NCBI GenBank assembly: GCA_002784505.1
Contig: PFLF01000042.1
Span: 1 to 21,498, forward strand
Source: Candidatus Roizmanbacteria bacterium CG_4_10_14_0_8_um_filter_39_9
GTDB taxonomy: Bacteria; Patescibacteriota; Microgenomatia; UBA1406; GWC2-37-13
Direction: 5' to 3'
Length of the DNA stretch: 21,498 bases
In this document: piece after piece, positions 13,754-20,351 of the stretch
Numbering within the stretch: the stretch's first letter is position 1
Layout: every line of letters starts with the position of its first letter
Notes under the pieces: generated by a model
Told to the model about the DNA's origin: nothing
Database searches by the model: none
Seen by the model: the letters and a program-made list of their open reading frames with translations, nothing else
Position numbers and translations under genes: made by a program

Positions 13754-14443
13754 ATGTCATATATATTCATTTTTGTGAACAGAGATGAAGTAAGAATATT
13801 TGAAGCGAAAAGTATATGGCATATTTGCAACAAAAGTATTGCAAATTTCAAAATATTTAATAGCCCTCAAACATGTAGCCGTTTTGCTCAAATTGTTGAC
13901 TATTACAATAGTGATGGAATATCCAAGAAGTTCAGCAAGGTGGTCCATTCTCGCTCATTTTTTCTTCCTGGTTTGCTTACCGTCGGGAGTTTTAGGAAAT
14001 TTAAACTTCTAAGTTACTGCATCATGCCCGACCACTACCACTTGCTTCTAAAAGTAATTAAAGAGGGTGAAATTTCACACTACATCAATACCATTCAAAA
14101 TAGCTTTACTCGTTACCTCAATGAGAAATATCGAAGAAAAGGACCGTTGTGGCAGTCTCGATTTAGATGTGTTCAAATTAAAAATAATAGTCAACTGTTG
14201 CATGTTGGTAGATATATTCATCTCAATCCGGTAACCGGAATGCTTGTTGATAAGCCAGAAGATTGGCATTACTCATCATACAAAGATTATATTTTCGATC
14301 CGAAAATATTAGACATCATGCATGAAATATCTATCAGGAGTGTTAGACAATACAAGACGTTTGTTGAAGATCAGATTGACTATCAAAAAAAATTACGAAG
14401 CATCAAAAAATGGCTTCTTGACGGGCCAAGTACCACCGCGTAG
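13754..14443 (+). CDS. REP-associated tyrosine transposase (RAYT, Y1_Tnp family)
   Basis: This 229-residue single-strand transposase is related to IS200/IS605 TnpA. Recognisable blocks are WHICNKSIANFKIF, the HUH motif in SYCIMPDHYHLLLK (His pair at about 94 and 96), NSFTRYLNEKYRRKGPLWQSRF, and HVGRYIHLNPVTGMLVDKPEDWHYSSYKDY. The Tyr in RYIHLNP (about residue 154) lies 58 residues after the second His and is the likely nucleophile; the Tyr in FTRYLN is an alternative. I chose the ATG at 13754 over the GTG at 13724, which adds ten residues unlike the family. The frame is intact with no stop, so the enzyme may be active. Its last codons and TAG stop lie in the right REP, where TAG is part of the GTAG foot. 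It should nick and join REP DNA strands and is probably a domesticated enzyme rather than a free insertion sequence. Confidence 0.9.
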   Translation: MSYIFIFVNRDEVRIFEAKSIWHICNKSIANFKIFNSPQTCSRFAQIVDYYNSDGISKKFSKVVHSRSFFLPGLLTVGSFRKFKLLSYCIMPDHYHLLLKVIKEGEISHYINTIQNSFTRYLNEKYRRKGPLWQSRFRCVQIKNNSQLLHVGRYIHLNPVTGMLVDKPEDWHYSSYKDYIFDPKILDIMHEISIRSVRQYKTFVEDQIDYQKKLRSIKKWLLDGPSTTA

Positions 14444-14459
14444 GTGGCCCTGTGGTCAT
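14423..14459 (+). repeat. Right REP-like element with GTAG foot
   Basis: GTAG (14440-14443) is followed by GTGGCC-CTGT-GGTCAT (14444-14459), a 6-bp stem with two G-T wobbles. An alternative stem CCACC-GCGTA-GGTGG (14433-14447) extends with GGGCCA (14423-14428) against TGGCCC (14445-14450). It has the same orientation as the left element. Confidence 0.75.
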
Positions 14460-15430
14460 TTATTTAATCGCTTTAAATCGGCATCAACCATCATTTTGAC
14501 CAGTTCATCAAAGGCTACTTTTGGTCTCCAACCAAGTTTTTTCATCATTTTGTCGCTCTTTGCCTGTAAATGGGGGACCTCAGCCGGACGTTTGAATCGC
14601 GGGTCAATTACCACATATTTTTTCCAATCATTAATCCCGACGTGTTTGAACGCAAGCTCAACAAATTCCATTACGCTGTGACATATCCCCGTTCCTACCA
14701 CATAGTCATCCGGCTCTTTCGCCTGCATCATCAGATACATCGCTTCAACGTAGTCTCCGGCAAATCCCCAGTCGCGCTTTGCCTCAAGATTGCCTAGCGA
14801 TATATTCTCCGCAAGTCCCAACTTGATGCGCGCAACACCGTCGGTTATTTTTCGGGTAACAAACTGGATTCCGCGAAGTGGCGATTCATGGTTGAATAAT
14901 ATACCGTTTGTTGTGAAGAGACCGTATGATTCTCGGAAGTTCACCGTCATCCAATAAGCATATACTTTTGCAATGCCGTAGGGCGAGCGGGGATGAAAAT
15001 TTGTGTTCTCATCCTGATATCCTTTGTCATTTGATAGTCCGAACATCTCGCTTGTTGACGCCTGATAGAACTTGGTTATAGGTGAAAAGAATTTTATCGA
15101 ATTAAGAAGATACAGAACGCCAAGTGCATTTACTTCTGTTGTTAACTTTGCCTGATCCCATGATGAGCCGACGAAAGACTGGGCTGCTAAGTTATAAACT
15201 TCGGTTGGTCGTATCGTTTTGACAAGCTGGATAAGTGATGACTCATCAGTTAAATCTCCCTCAATAAAATCAATCTGATTCTCAATTCCCAAAAATTTGA
15301 GATTGCCCATGTGAGGCTGGGAATATCTGCGCATAAGGCCATACACTTTATATCCTTTTTCAATGAGAAGTTTTGCCAAATAAGGACCGTCCTGACCTAA
15401 TATTCCGGTAACAAGGGCTGTTTTTGCCAT
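14456..15430 (-). CDS. gmd: GDP-mannose 4,6-dehydratase
   Basis: This 324-residue NADP-dependent enzyme converts GDP-D-mannose to GDP-4-keto-6-deoxy-mannose in the cytosol, the substrate of the fcl product at 11612. Seen motifs are TGILGQDGPYLAKLL (8-22), LMRRYSQPHMGN, the catalytic STSEMFG (125-131, with T126 and E128), SPYGIAK (Y151, K155), and the family signature ILFNHESPLRGIQFVTRKI. EAKRDWGFAGDYVEAMYLMMQ and RPAEVPHLQAKS also match. It is a little shorter than classical Gmd proteins (about 345-373), mostly by loop trimming. A TAGAAT box stands 7 nt before the ATG. Its stop lies in the right REP hairpin. It is set apart from fcl by the REP-RAYT-REP unit. Confidence 0.93.
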   Translation of the reverse strand: MAKTALVTGILGQDGPYLAKLLIEKGYKVYGLMRRYSQPHMGNLKFLGIENQIDFIEGDLTDESSLIQLVKTIRPTEVYNLAAQSFVGSSWDQAKLTTEVNALGVLYLLNSIKFFSPITKFYQASTSEMFGLSNDKGYQDENTNFHPRSPYGIAKVYAYWMTVNFRESYGLFTTNGILFNHESPLRGIQFVTRKITDGVARIKLGLAENISLGNLEAKRDWGFAGDYVEAMYLMMQAKEPDDYVVGTGICHSVMEFVELAFKHVGINDWKKYVVIDPRFKRPAEVPHLQAKSDKMMKKLGWRPKVAFDELVKMMVDADLKRLNK

Positions 15431-15437
15431 ATGCGAA

Positions 15438-15516
15438 ATTCTATAATTTACAACACTCCAATTATACTGTATATTATATTATTCAATAACCCAAATTTAC
15501 CGGTCTGTGATATCAT
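15438..15516. promoter_or_regulatory. Divergent promoter region between gmd and the hydrolase gene
   Basis: On the minus strand TAGAAT (15443-15438) is 7 nt from the gmd ATG, with a second TATAAT further upstream. On the plus strand TATCAT (15511-15516) is 6 nt from the ATG at 15523, separated only by AAAAGG. No strong -35 is seen for either. The AAAAGG touches the start codon and is too close to act as a Shine-Dalgarno site. Confidence 0.4.
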
Positions 15517-15522
15517 AAAAGG

Positions 15523-16293
15523 ATGATCCCGGGCCCGGCAATATATAACTCATCACGCGAAAAAATTGATACCCTTGTTGAGGGATTAGAAACTGCTCCG
15601 GTTACCGTTGTTTTGGTTCATGGCATTGGTACTGACAAGCACGAAACGGCAGGTCAGTTTGATGATATTTCAAAAGGGTTACATGATAAATATCGAACTA
15701 TCAGGTTTGATTTTTCCGGATTTGGGAAAAGTGAAGGACGGATGGAAGACTTTGACTATTACAAACATGCGGACGATCTGAAAAGTGTGCTTGACTATGT
15801 AAAACAAACCTTCTCGGGACAAATTTATATTGTTGCTCAATCGATGGGAACATTTATTACCGCACTCCTTAATCCCAAAGGGATTGAGAGGACCGTATTT
15901 ATGGGAATTCCGAACTCAAATACTTCATATATTATTGAGCTAATTTCAAAGCGTTGGGGCTCAAAACCGGGAGCACATATCGATATGAACGGTGTCAGCC
16001 TGGTTCCTCGAACAAGCGGGGCTATTCAGCGGTTCGGCGCAAAGTTCTGGACGTCCCTTAAAAATTTTAATCCGGTGGGAGCCGTTACTGCATTCTCAAA
16101 AAATACCCACCTCCTCATTCTTCATCCTCTCCAGGATGAACTGGTCGGGCAACAATTTCTTGAAGCGTATAAATCAATTCAAAATGTTGCAATTGAACAT
16201 ATAAATGGCGACCATAGTTTTAGAAAAACAGAAGATAGGACCGCCCTTATTGCGCGTATACGCACATTTTTTAATTCTGATACAATTATCTAA
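15523..16293 (+). CDS. Alpha/beta hydrolase, serine type
   Basis: This 256-residue hydrolase has no signal peptide, so it is probably cytosolic. Strand VVLVHGIGTDKH holds the oxyanion region (HGIG, 33-36). FDFSGFGKSEG follows. The nucleophile elbow is AQSMG, with Ser107 in place and Ala where Gly is usual. The acid is likely D205 in HPLQDE and the histidine H231 in NGDHSF, giving a full triad. The family includes esterases, thioesterases and lipases; the fold alone does not reveal the substrate. The flippase gene begins immediately after its TAA with no spacer, so the pair are almost certainly one transcript. That suggests a role in glycan or lipid-carrier processing, but this is inference. 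Confidence 0.87.
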   Translation: MIPGPAIYNSSREKIDTLVEGLETAPVTVVLVHGIGTDKHETAGQFDDISKGLHDKYRTIRFDFSGFGKSEGRMEDFDYYKHADDLKSVLDYVKQTFSGQIYIVAQSMGTFITALLNPKGIERTVFMGIPNSNTSYIIELISKRWGSKPGAHIDMNGVSLVPRTSGAIQRFGAKFWTSLKNFNPVGAVTAFSKNTHLLILHPLQDELVGQQFLEAYKSIQNVAIEHINGDHSFRKTEDRTALIARIRTFFNSDTII

Positions 16294-17571
16294 ATGATTA
16301 AGAGAATTTCAGGCTTTTTAAAGCGCCGCACCAGTCGTGACGTTCTCATAAATACTGTCGGAAATTATTTGAATGTTTTTTTTTCGGCTTTTTTTGTGTA
16401 TTTATTAGTTCGAATTTTAAGCCCAGCTCAGTATGGAGTAATGAGTGTGCTTATCAGTATTTCCTATGTCCTTGCAAATATTCTGGACTTTGGGACTACT
16501 GCAACAATCTATTCTTATCTTCCTCCCTTACTTGAAGAAAAAACTCCACATGTGTATCGTTTCATTAAAAGCACTTTTTTCTATCAAACGCTGTTTTCTC
16601 TCATCGTAATCGTTGCATTATGCATCACCTTTCCTTATCTCGATCGGGTCTTTTTTAAAACAGGGGCTCCTATCCATGAATTGTATCTGACTGCTTTATC
16701 CGTACTATTTTTCATTTGGCAAAACTTCTTAGGTAATTGTCTTTATGCAGCCAAGCGAGTTCTCCAAAATAATATTTACAATAATGTCGCAAACCTGGTA
16801 AAAACGCTCGTCATTATCGTTTTGGCCGCGACACATACGATGACCATTGGTGCAGTCATATTTATTTTTGGAATGGTGGGGCCAATGGTGTTTTTTATCC
16901 TTGTATACCTTAATAAAAAAAATCATATTGAAAAGGTGTTGAATGCTCCCATAAGCCGCAGTGATTTTCAGGTAAAGTATACCCTCACCTATTTTGTCGC
17001 CTCCCAATTTTTTAATCTGGGACTGCGTATGGATCTGTTTTTACTTTCATACTTCAGGCCCAAAGATGAAGTGGGTTATTACGGGCTTGCACAAAAAGTT
17101 ATTTTGACTATCATCGCAACGGTTATCAGCATAACACAAGTAATCTCGCCTGCATTTTCAAGTATAACTTCAAAGAAGGATTTTTTCTCCCATATAAAGA
17201 GCGGTGTTTTATATATGTTTATTCCTACCGTTTTATTTATTGTCCTCGCCTTTACGCCAAACTGGGTGTTTTTCATGGTGTTTACGGAAAAGTTTGTAAA
17301 GACCGCAGAGATTACCCGTCTGTTGGCTCTTCCTTTTATCATCTATCCGGCAATCAGCCTGGCGCATTTGTTCCTCCTGTATACCGTCAAAAAGCCGGGC
17401 CATATTCTCATTACTAACATCGTTCTGTTCTTGACTATTTCACTCGGTTGCTACTTCTATATTCCCCGTTTCGGAGTTTATGCTGCTATCTATTCCATCG
17501 CGGCGGCATTTGTGCTGTCCGGTATCACTCTCGTTGGCCTTGCGGGATATGAATACAAGAAGATGGAATAA
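16294..17571 (+). CDS. Wzx-type polysaccharide flippase (MOP superfamily)
   Basis: This 425-residue integral membrane protein has about twelve hydrophobic segments and opens like RfbX/Wzx proteins: NTVGNYLNVFFSAFFVYLLVRILSPAQYGVMSVLIS. The LVRILSPAQYGVMS block is the typical polysaccharide-synthesis flippase signature. In the middle DLFLLSYFRPKDEVGYYGLAQKV is the second family hallmark. It should move an undecaprenyl-linked oligosaccharide from the inner to the outer leaflet and is the only obvious exporter of the locus. Its ATG follows the hydrolase TAA directly. TACAAT 7 nt before the ATG could also start a leaderless message. It is convergent with the GT39 gene, with 6 bp between stop codons. 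Confidence 0.92.
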   Translation: MIKRISGFLKRRTSRDVLINTVGNYLNVFFSAFFVYLLVRILSPAQYGVMSVLISISYVLANILDFGTTATIYSYLPPLLEEKTPHVYRFIKSTFFYQTLFSLIVIVALCITFPYLDRVFFKTGAPIHELYLTALSVLFFIWQNFLGNCLYAAKRVLQNNIYNNVANLVKTLVIIVLAATHTMTIGAVIFIFGMVGPMVFFILVYLNKKNHIEKVLNAPISRSDFQVKYTLTYFVASQFFNLGLRMDLFLLSYFRPKDEVGYYGLAQKVILTIIATVISITQVISPAFSSITSKKDFFSHIKSGVLYMFIPTVLFIVLAFTPNWVFFMVFTEKFVKTAEITRLLALPFIIYPAISLAHLFLLYTVKKPGHILITNIVLFLTISLGCYFYIPRFGVYAAIYSIAAAFVLSGITLVGLAGYEYKKME

Positions 17572-17577
17572 TCTTCA

Positions 17578-18954
17578 CTATCCTATTTTCCCGCAATCCC
17601 ATTTTTCCATTTGCACTTCTCTGAAGATATATGTCTTTTTTATAAAGCATCCGCTTTTATAAAGCGTGCTTTTATAATCAAAGCCGTATATTTCCGAAGT
17701 ATAAGGAATGATGTAAAGACTTTTTTCATATACATATTCCTGTCCGATACTGCGAAGTTCACGAAATGACGCATAGGGAGCGTAATATTTCAGAGGATCT
17801 GAGGACGGAAGTATCATATAGACCGATTGATCTGCGGGAAGCGCCTTGCTTAACGCTTTCCAATCTTCACGGTGAAATTGGGGATATAAAAGATAGATGA
17901 GTGAGAAGAATAGAAATCCCGAAAAGATCACGAGTCGCAACTGTTTCTCCTCATGCAGTTCATGCGTCCCATATGCCAATAAAATTGCAAGGACGGGAAT
18001 GGTGTATATAAACCGAAAATACTGCATCATGGGGATAAAGATTGAAACCAGGAGAGTAAGAATAAAGGGGACAATAAAAAGCAGTGTGATCCCCTTGCTT
18101 TTTTTTACCCCCCAAGCGGCGATAAAAAAGACAATTCCCGTCCACACCCCAGCCGCAAGATAGTATACATATTTCGGATAAAAGGATATGCGTCCTATCG
18201 CAAACTTAATGGGAATAAGGGCGAGGTTTTTTATTGTTGCCTTACCTAAAACCAAATCCCAATGGGGAACCGAAAGAAGTGACGTCCTCGCATTGTTCAT
18301 CTGTTGACTGATAAGCGAAAAGAGAGGAGAGGTCGACAACAAAAGTACTGCCCCAACTATTCCAACAGTTCTATATTGTTTTTTTAAAATCAAAATAAAT
18401 AGGAGCCCCGCAATATAATAAATGGACCCGTAGAATGTCCAAATGCTTAAAACCAGAAAAAATATAAATACAGGAAGAGTGGATTTCCCCCTTTTTATTA
18501 TCCGTGAATTTGTTAATTCGTTAATTAATTTAATGTAAACATATGTTGCACAAGTAAGAAGGAGAGTTACGAGTGAGTACATTCTTGCTTCCTGTGAATA
18601 ATAGATGATAAGCGGGTTAAACAGAAAAAATAATGCGGTCCATAACCCAAATGAATGATTTTTTAATTTCGTTCCGATAAGATACAAAATATACGCGGTC
18701 AATACCGAAAAAATTACCGAAGGCATCCGAAGCGATATTTCAGATAGACCAAAAATACCCGTCCATAATTTCATGAATACATAATAAAAAGGAGGATGGA
18801 AATCAAGAGGAGAAAAGAAGCGGGAGATGTCAAACAGGTTATATTGACTTACTACCTTTGCGGTAATGGCCTCATCCAGCCAGAGAGACTGATTGAGGGC
18901 AATGAGGCGGATTAAAAACCCGACGAGAAGTACCCAATACAATTTTTTTTGCAT
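17578..18954 (-). CDS. GT39 family membrane glycosyltransferase (ArnT/PMT-like)
   Basis: This protein of about 458 residues matches the PMT_2/ArnT pattern. After the first membrane segment comes SLWLDEAITAKVV with the catalytic-type Asp-Glu pair, then FHPPFYYVFMKLW, LRMPSVIFSVLTAY, and YYSQEARMYSLVTLL. These are the outer-loop and membrane hallmarks of dolichyl/polyprenyl-phosphate-dependent glycosyltransferases. About ten or eleven membrane segments precede a short soluble tail. It should use a polyprenyl-phosphate sugar, plausibly from the DPM1-type enzymes at 5920 or 12921. INELTNSRIIKRG in a loop is a CGTTAA repeat. I chose the ATG at 18954 (MQKKLYWV) because the ATG at 18966 lies inside the TATAAT box; the longer form would add MKYL. 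Confidence 0.9.
   Translation of the reverse strand: MQKKLYWVLLVGFLIRLIALNQSLWLDEAITAKVVSQYNLFDISRFFSPLDFHPPFYYVFMKLWTGIFGLSEISLRMPSVIFSVLTAYILYLIGTKLKNHSFGLWTALFFLFNPLIIYYSQEARMYSLVTLLLTCATYVYIKLINELTNSRIIKRGKSTLPVFIFFLVLSIWTFYGSIYYIAGLLFILILKKQYRTVGIVGAVLLLSTSPLFSLISQQMNNARTSLLSVPHWDLVLGKATIKNLALIPIKFAIGRISFYPKYVYYLAAGVWTGIVFFIAAWGVKKSKGITLLFIVPFILTLLVSIFIPMMQYFRFIYTIPVLAILLAYGTHELHEEKQLRLVIFSGFLFFSLIYLLYPQFHREDWKALSKALPADQSVYMILPSSDPLKYYAPYASFRELRSIGQEYVYEKSLYIIPYTSEIYGFDYKSTLYKSGCFIKKTYIFREVQMEKWDCGKIG
18501..18531 (+). repeat. CGTTAA-type repeat inside the GT39 gene
   Basis: TCCGTGAATTTGTTAATTCG and the following TTAATTAATTT match the words at 539-574 and 1474-1507 in the same + strand orientation, but the gene lies on the minus strand. 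It is read as INELTNSRIIKRG between two membrane segments. Confidence 0.5.
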
Positions 18955-18964
18955 AAGATACTTC

Positions 18965-18995
18965 ATTATACGATATAGTTGGAAGTGACTGTCAA
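18965..18995 (-). promoter_or_regulatory. Sigma70-like promoter for the GT39 gene
   Basis: On the minus strand a perfect TTGACA (18995-18990) and a perfect TATAAT (18970-18965) are separated by 19 nt, slightly longer than optimal. The box overlaps the annotatable ATG at 18966, so translation more likely begins at the ATG at 18954, leaving a leader of only about 3-4 nt. Confidence 0.55.
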
Positions 18996-19002
18996 ATAAT
19001 AT

Positions 19003-20196
19003 TTATTTCTTCGAAGAAGTGGGAGAAGGCGTCGGGGTAATTTCCATAATTCCATTTTGAATAATGGAGTGTATCTCTTTCCAGCTATCAGCTCCTGTCC
19101 GCGGAATTAATATATATTCTCCATAGTCGGAGAATGAACTTTTTAGATAATTAGAATCACTCATGTGGATGTTGATTATTTTATACTTGCCAAGGTCAAC
19201 CGACTCACCAATAAATTTTTTTGACTCGTCAACAGAGATGTCCATTTGAATATGTTTTTTGAGCTCATCAAGAAGGGGGACTACTTTCGTAACCATACCA
19301 ACGCTTAATACTCGGTCTTTAATTGCCCTTACAAACTGTTGTTGACGGGCCGCCCTACCGAAATCTGTTCCGTCTTGAAGGGAATGGCGAGAACGTACAT
19401 ATTTAAGAGCGGTTTCTCCGTTCATGAATGTTTTTCCTTTGTCAAAGTGAAGGTGTTCATAGCGGCAGGGAAATGCAACCTTCGGGTCGTCTGTTATGTC
19501 TTTGAAAAACTTTTCGAGTTCCAGTTTTTCCTTGAATAATCTAGCCTTTTCTTCTTCATCAAATCCGGGTTTGAGATATTTTTCGATTTGGGTAAATTCG
19601 GATTCCCGGTCGCAAAGCTCCTTTTCTTTTCCATCAAGCGGATATTCATAATCATCAAATGTTGTCTGTACATCTACAACCATACCCCCTAAAATATCTA
19701 TTGCCTTAGTAAATCCCAAAAAATCAACTGTTACATAATTATCAATTTGCAGTCCTGTTATATCTCCAACTGCTTTTTTGACCAGTGCCGTTTCTGGATA
19801 TTTTGTCGTATCAACATCGGGATAGTCTTTGGGAAAAAGTCCTAACTGATAAATCGAATTAATTTTTGCATGATAATCAGCTCCGGACTTCGTTGGAATT
19901 TTTACCCAAAGATCGCGGGGAAGTGAAATAAGGGATACTTTGTTTTTTTCTATATCAATACTCGCAACCATCATACTGTCGGTAAGATAGGTACCATCGT
20001 GAGGGATCCCTTTTGCATCAAACCCTCCATACCCCAAAAGAAGAATGTTAAATATTTTTTTATCAACCGGCTGTATGCTGTGAAGTTGTGCCGATCCATT
20101 TTTGTATATTCCCTTATAAAATTCAGCTCCCTTTACGGCAAAATATGCAACAAAAACCGTCACAAACACCGCAAGAATAATAATTGTTTTTTTCAT
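19003..20196 (-). CDS. LytR-CpsA-Psr (LCP) family glycan ligase
   Basis: This protein of about 397 residues has a short cytosolic N-terminus and one membrane anchor (about 4-22); the rest is outside. The LCP domain is clear: FNILLLGYGG, YLTDSMMVASIDIEKNKVSLISLPRDLWVKI with its Arg and Asp, HAKINSIYQLG, VDFLGFTKAIDILGGMVVDV, and MNGETALKYVRSRHS with GTDFGRAARQQQFV. These enzymes move a glycan from a polyprenyl-diphosphate carrier to the cell envelope. A charged, helical insertion of about 60 residues (near 187-247) carries the only two cysteines, Cys195 and Cys244. The C-terminus ends in TPTPSPTSSKK, a flexible Pro/Thr tail. I chose the ATG at 20196; the TTG at 20211 overlaps the TATAAT box. 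It may anchor the glycan made by the rest of the locus. Confidence 0.92.
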   Translation of the reverse strand: MKKTIIILAVFVTVFVAYFAVKGAEFYKGIYKNGSAQLHSIQPVDKKIFNILLLGYGGFDAKGIPHDGTYLTDSMMVASIDIEKNKVSLISLPRDLWVKIPTKSGADYHAKINSIYQLGLFPKDYPDVDTTKYPETALVKKAVGDITGLQIDNYVTVDFLGFTKAIDILGGMVVDVQTTFDDYEYPLDGKEKELCDRESEFTQIEKYLKPGFDEEEKARLFKEKLELEKFFKDITDDPKVAFPCRYEHLHFDKGKTFMNGETALKYVRSRHSLQDGTDFGRAARQQQFVRAIKDRVLSVGMVTKVVPLLDELKKHIQMDISVDESKKFIGESVDLGKYKIINIHMSDSNYLKSSFSDYGEYILIPRTGADSWKEIHSIIQNGIMEITPTPSPTSSKK

Positions 20197-20210
20197 ATAA
20201 AAACTATCCA

Positions 20211-20216
20211 ATTATA
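20211..20216 (-). promoter_or_regulatory. -10 box of the LCP gene
   Basis: TATAAT on the minus strand lies 14 nt before the ATG at 20196, predicting a leader of about 7 nt. No clear -35 is seen. Confidence 0.45.
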
Positions 20217-20253
20217 GCTGATAATTAGCTCTAGCGGAACGAAATAAATTTGA

Positions 20254-20259
20254 TATAAT
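20254..20259 (+). promoter_or_regulatory. -10 box of the tRNA-Gly gene
   Basis: TATAAT is followed by 9 nt before the tRNA 5' end, so the primary transcript would begin only a few bases before the mature tRNA. No consensus -35 is visible. Confidence 0.5.
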
Positions 20260-20268
20260 TTTACAAGT

Positions 20269-20340
20269 GCGGTGGTAGTTCAACGGTAGAATGTCTCCCT
20301 TCCAAGGAGAAGGTTGCCAGTTCAAATCTGGTCCACCGCT
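20269..20340 (+). tRNA. tRNA-Gly (anticodon TCC)
   Basis: The cloverleaf folds fully: acceptor GCGGTGG with CCACCGC and discriminator T, D stem GTTC/GAAT (one G-T), anticodon stem TCTCC/GGAGA around loop CTTCCAA with anticodon TCC, and T stem GCCAG/CTGGT around TTCAAAT. The length is 72 nt. The 3' CCA is not encoded, so CCA must be added by a nucleotidyltransferase. The convergent MFS gene ends 11 bp downstream. Confidence 0.96.
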
Positions 20341-20351
20341 CAGATTTCTTC

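Larger units (their letters stand above)
13627..14459 (+). mobile_element. REP-RAYT-REP unit, IS200-like descendant
   Basis: A REP-associated tyrosine transposase gene lies between two direct-oriented REP-like hairpins, each starting with GTAG. The unit is about 0.83 kb and separates the Gmd gene from the fcl-containing operon. The right hairpin contains both the transposase stop codon and the opposite-strand gmd stop codon. No target-site duplication is expected for HUH enzymes and none is claimed. Confidence 0.7.

Noticed and set aside
20269..20340. tRNA-linked integration site
   Set aside because: No integrase and no repeat of the tRNA 3' end is visible in the window.
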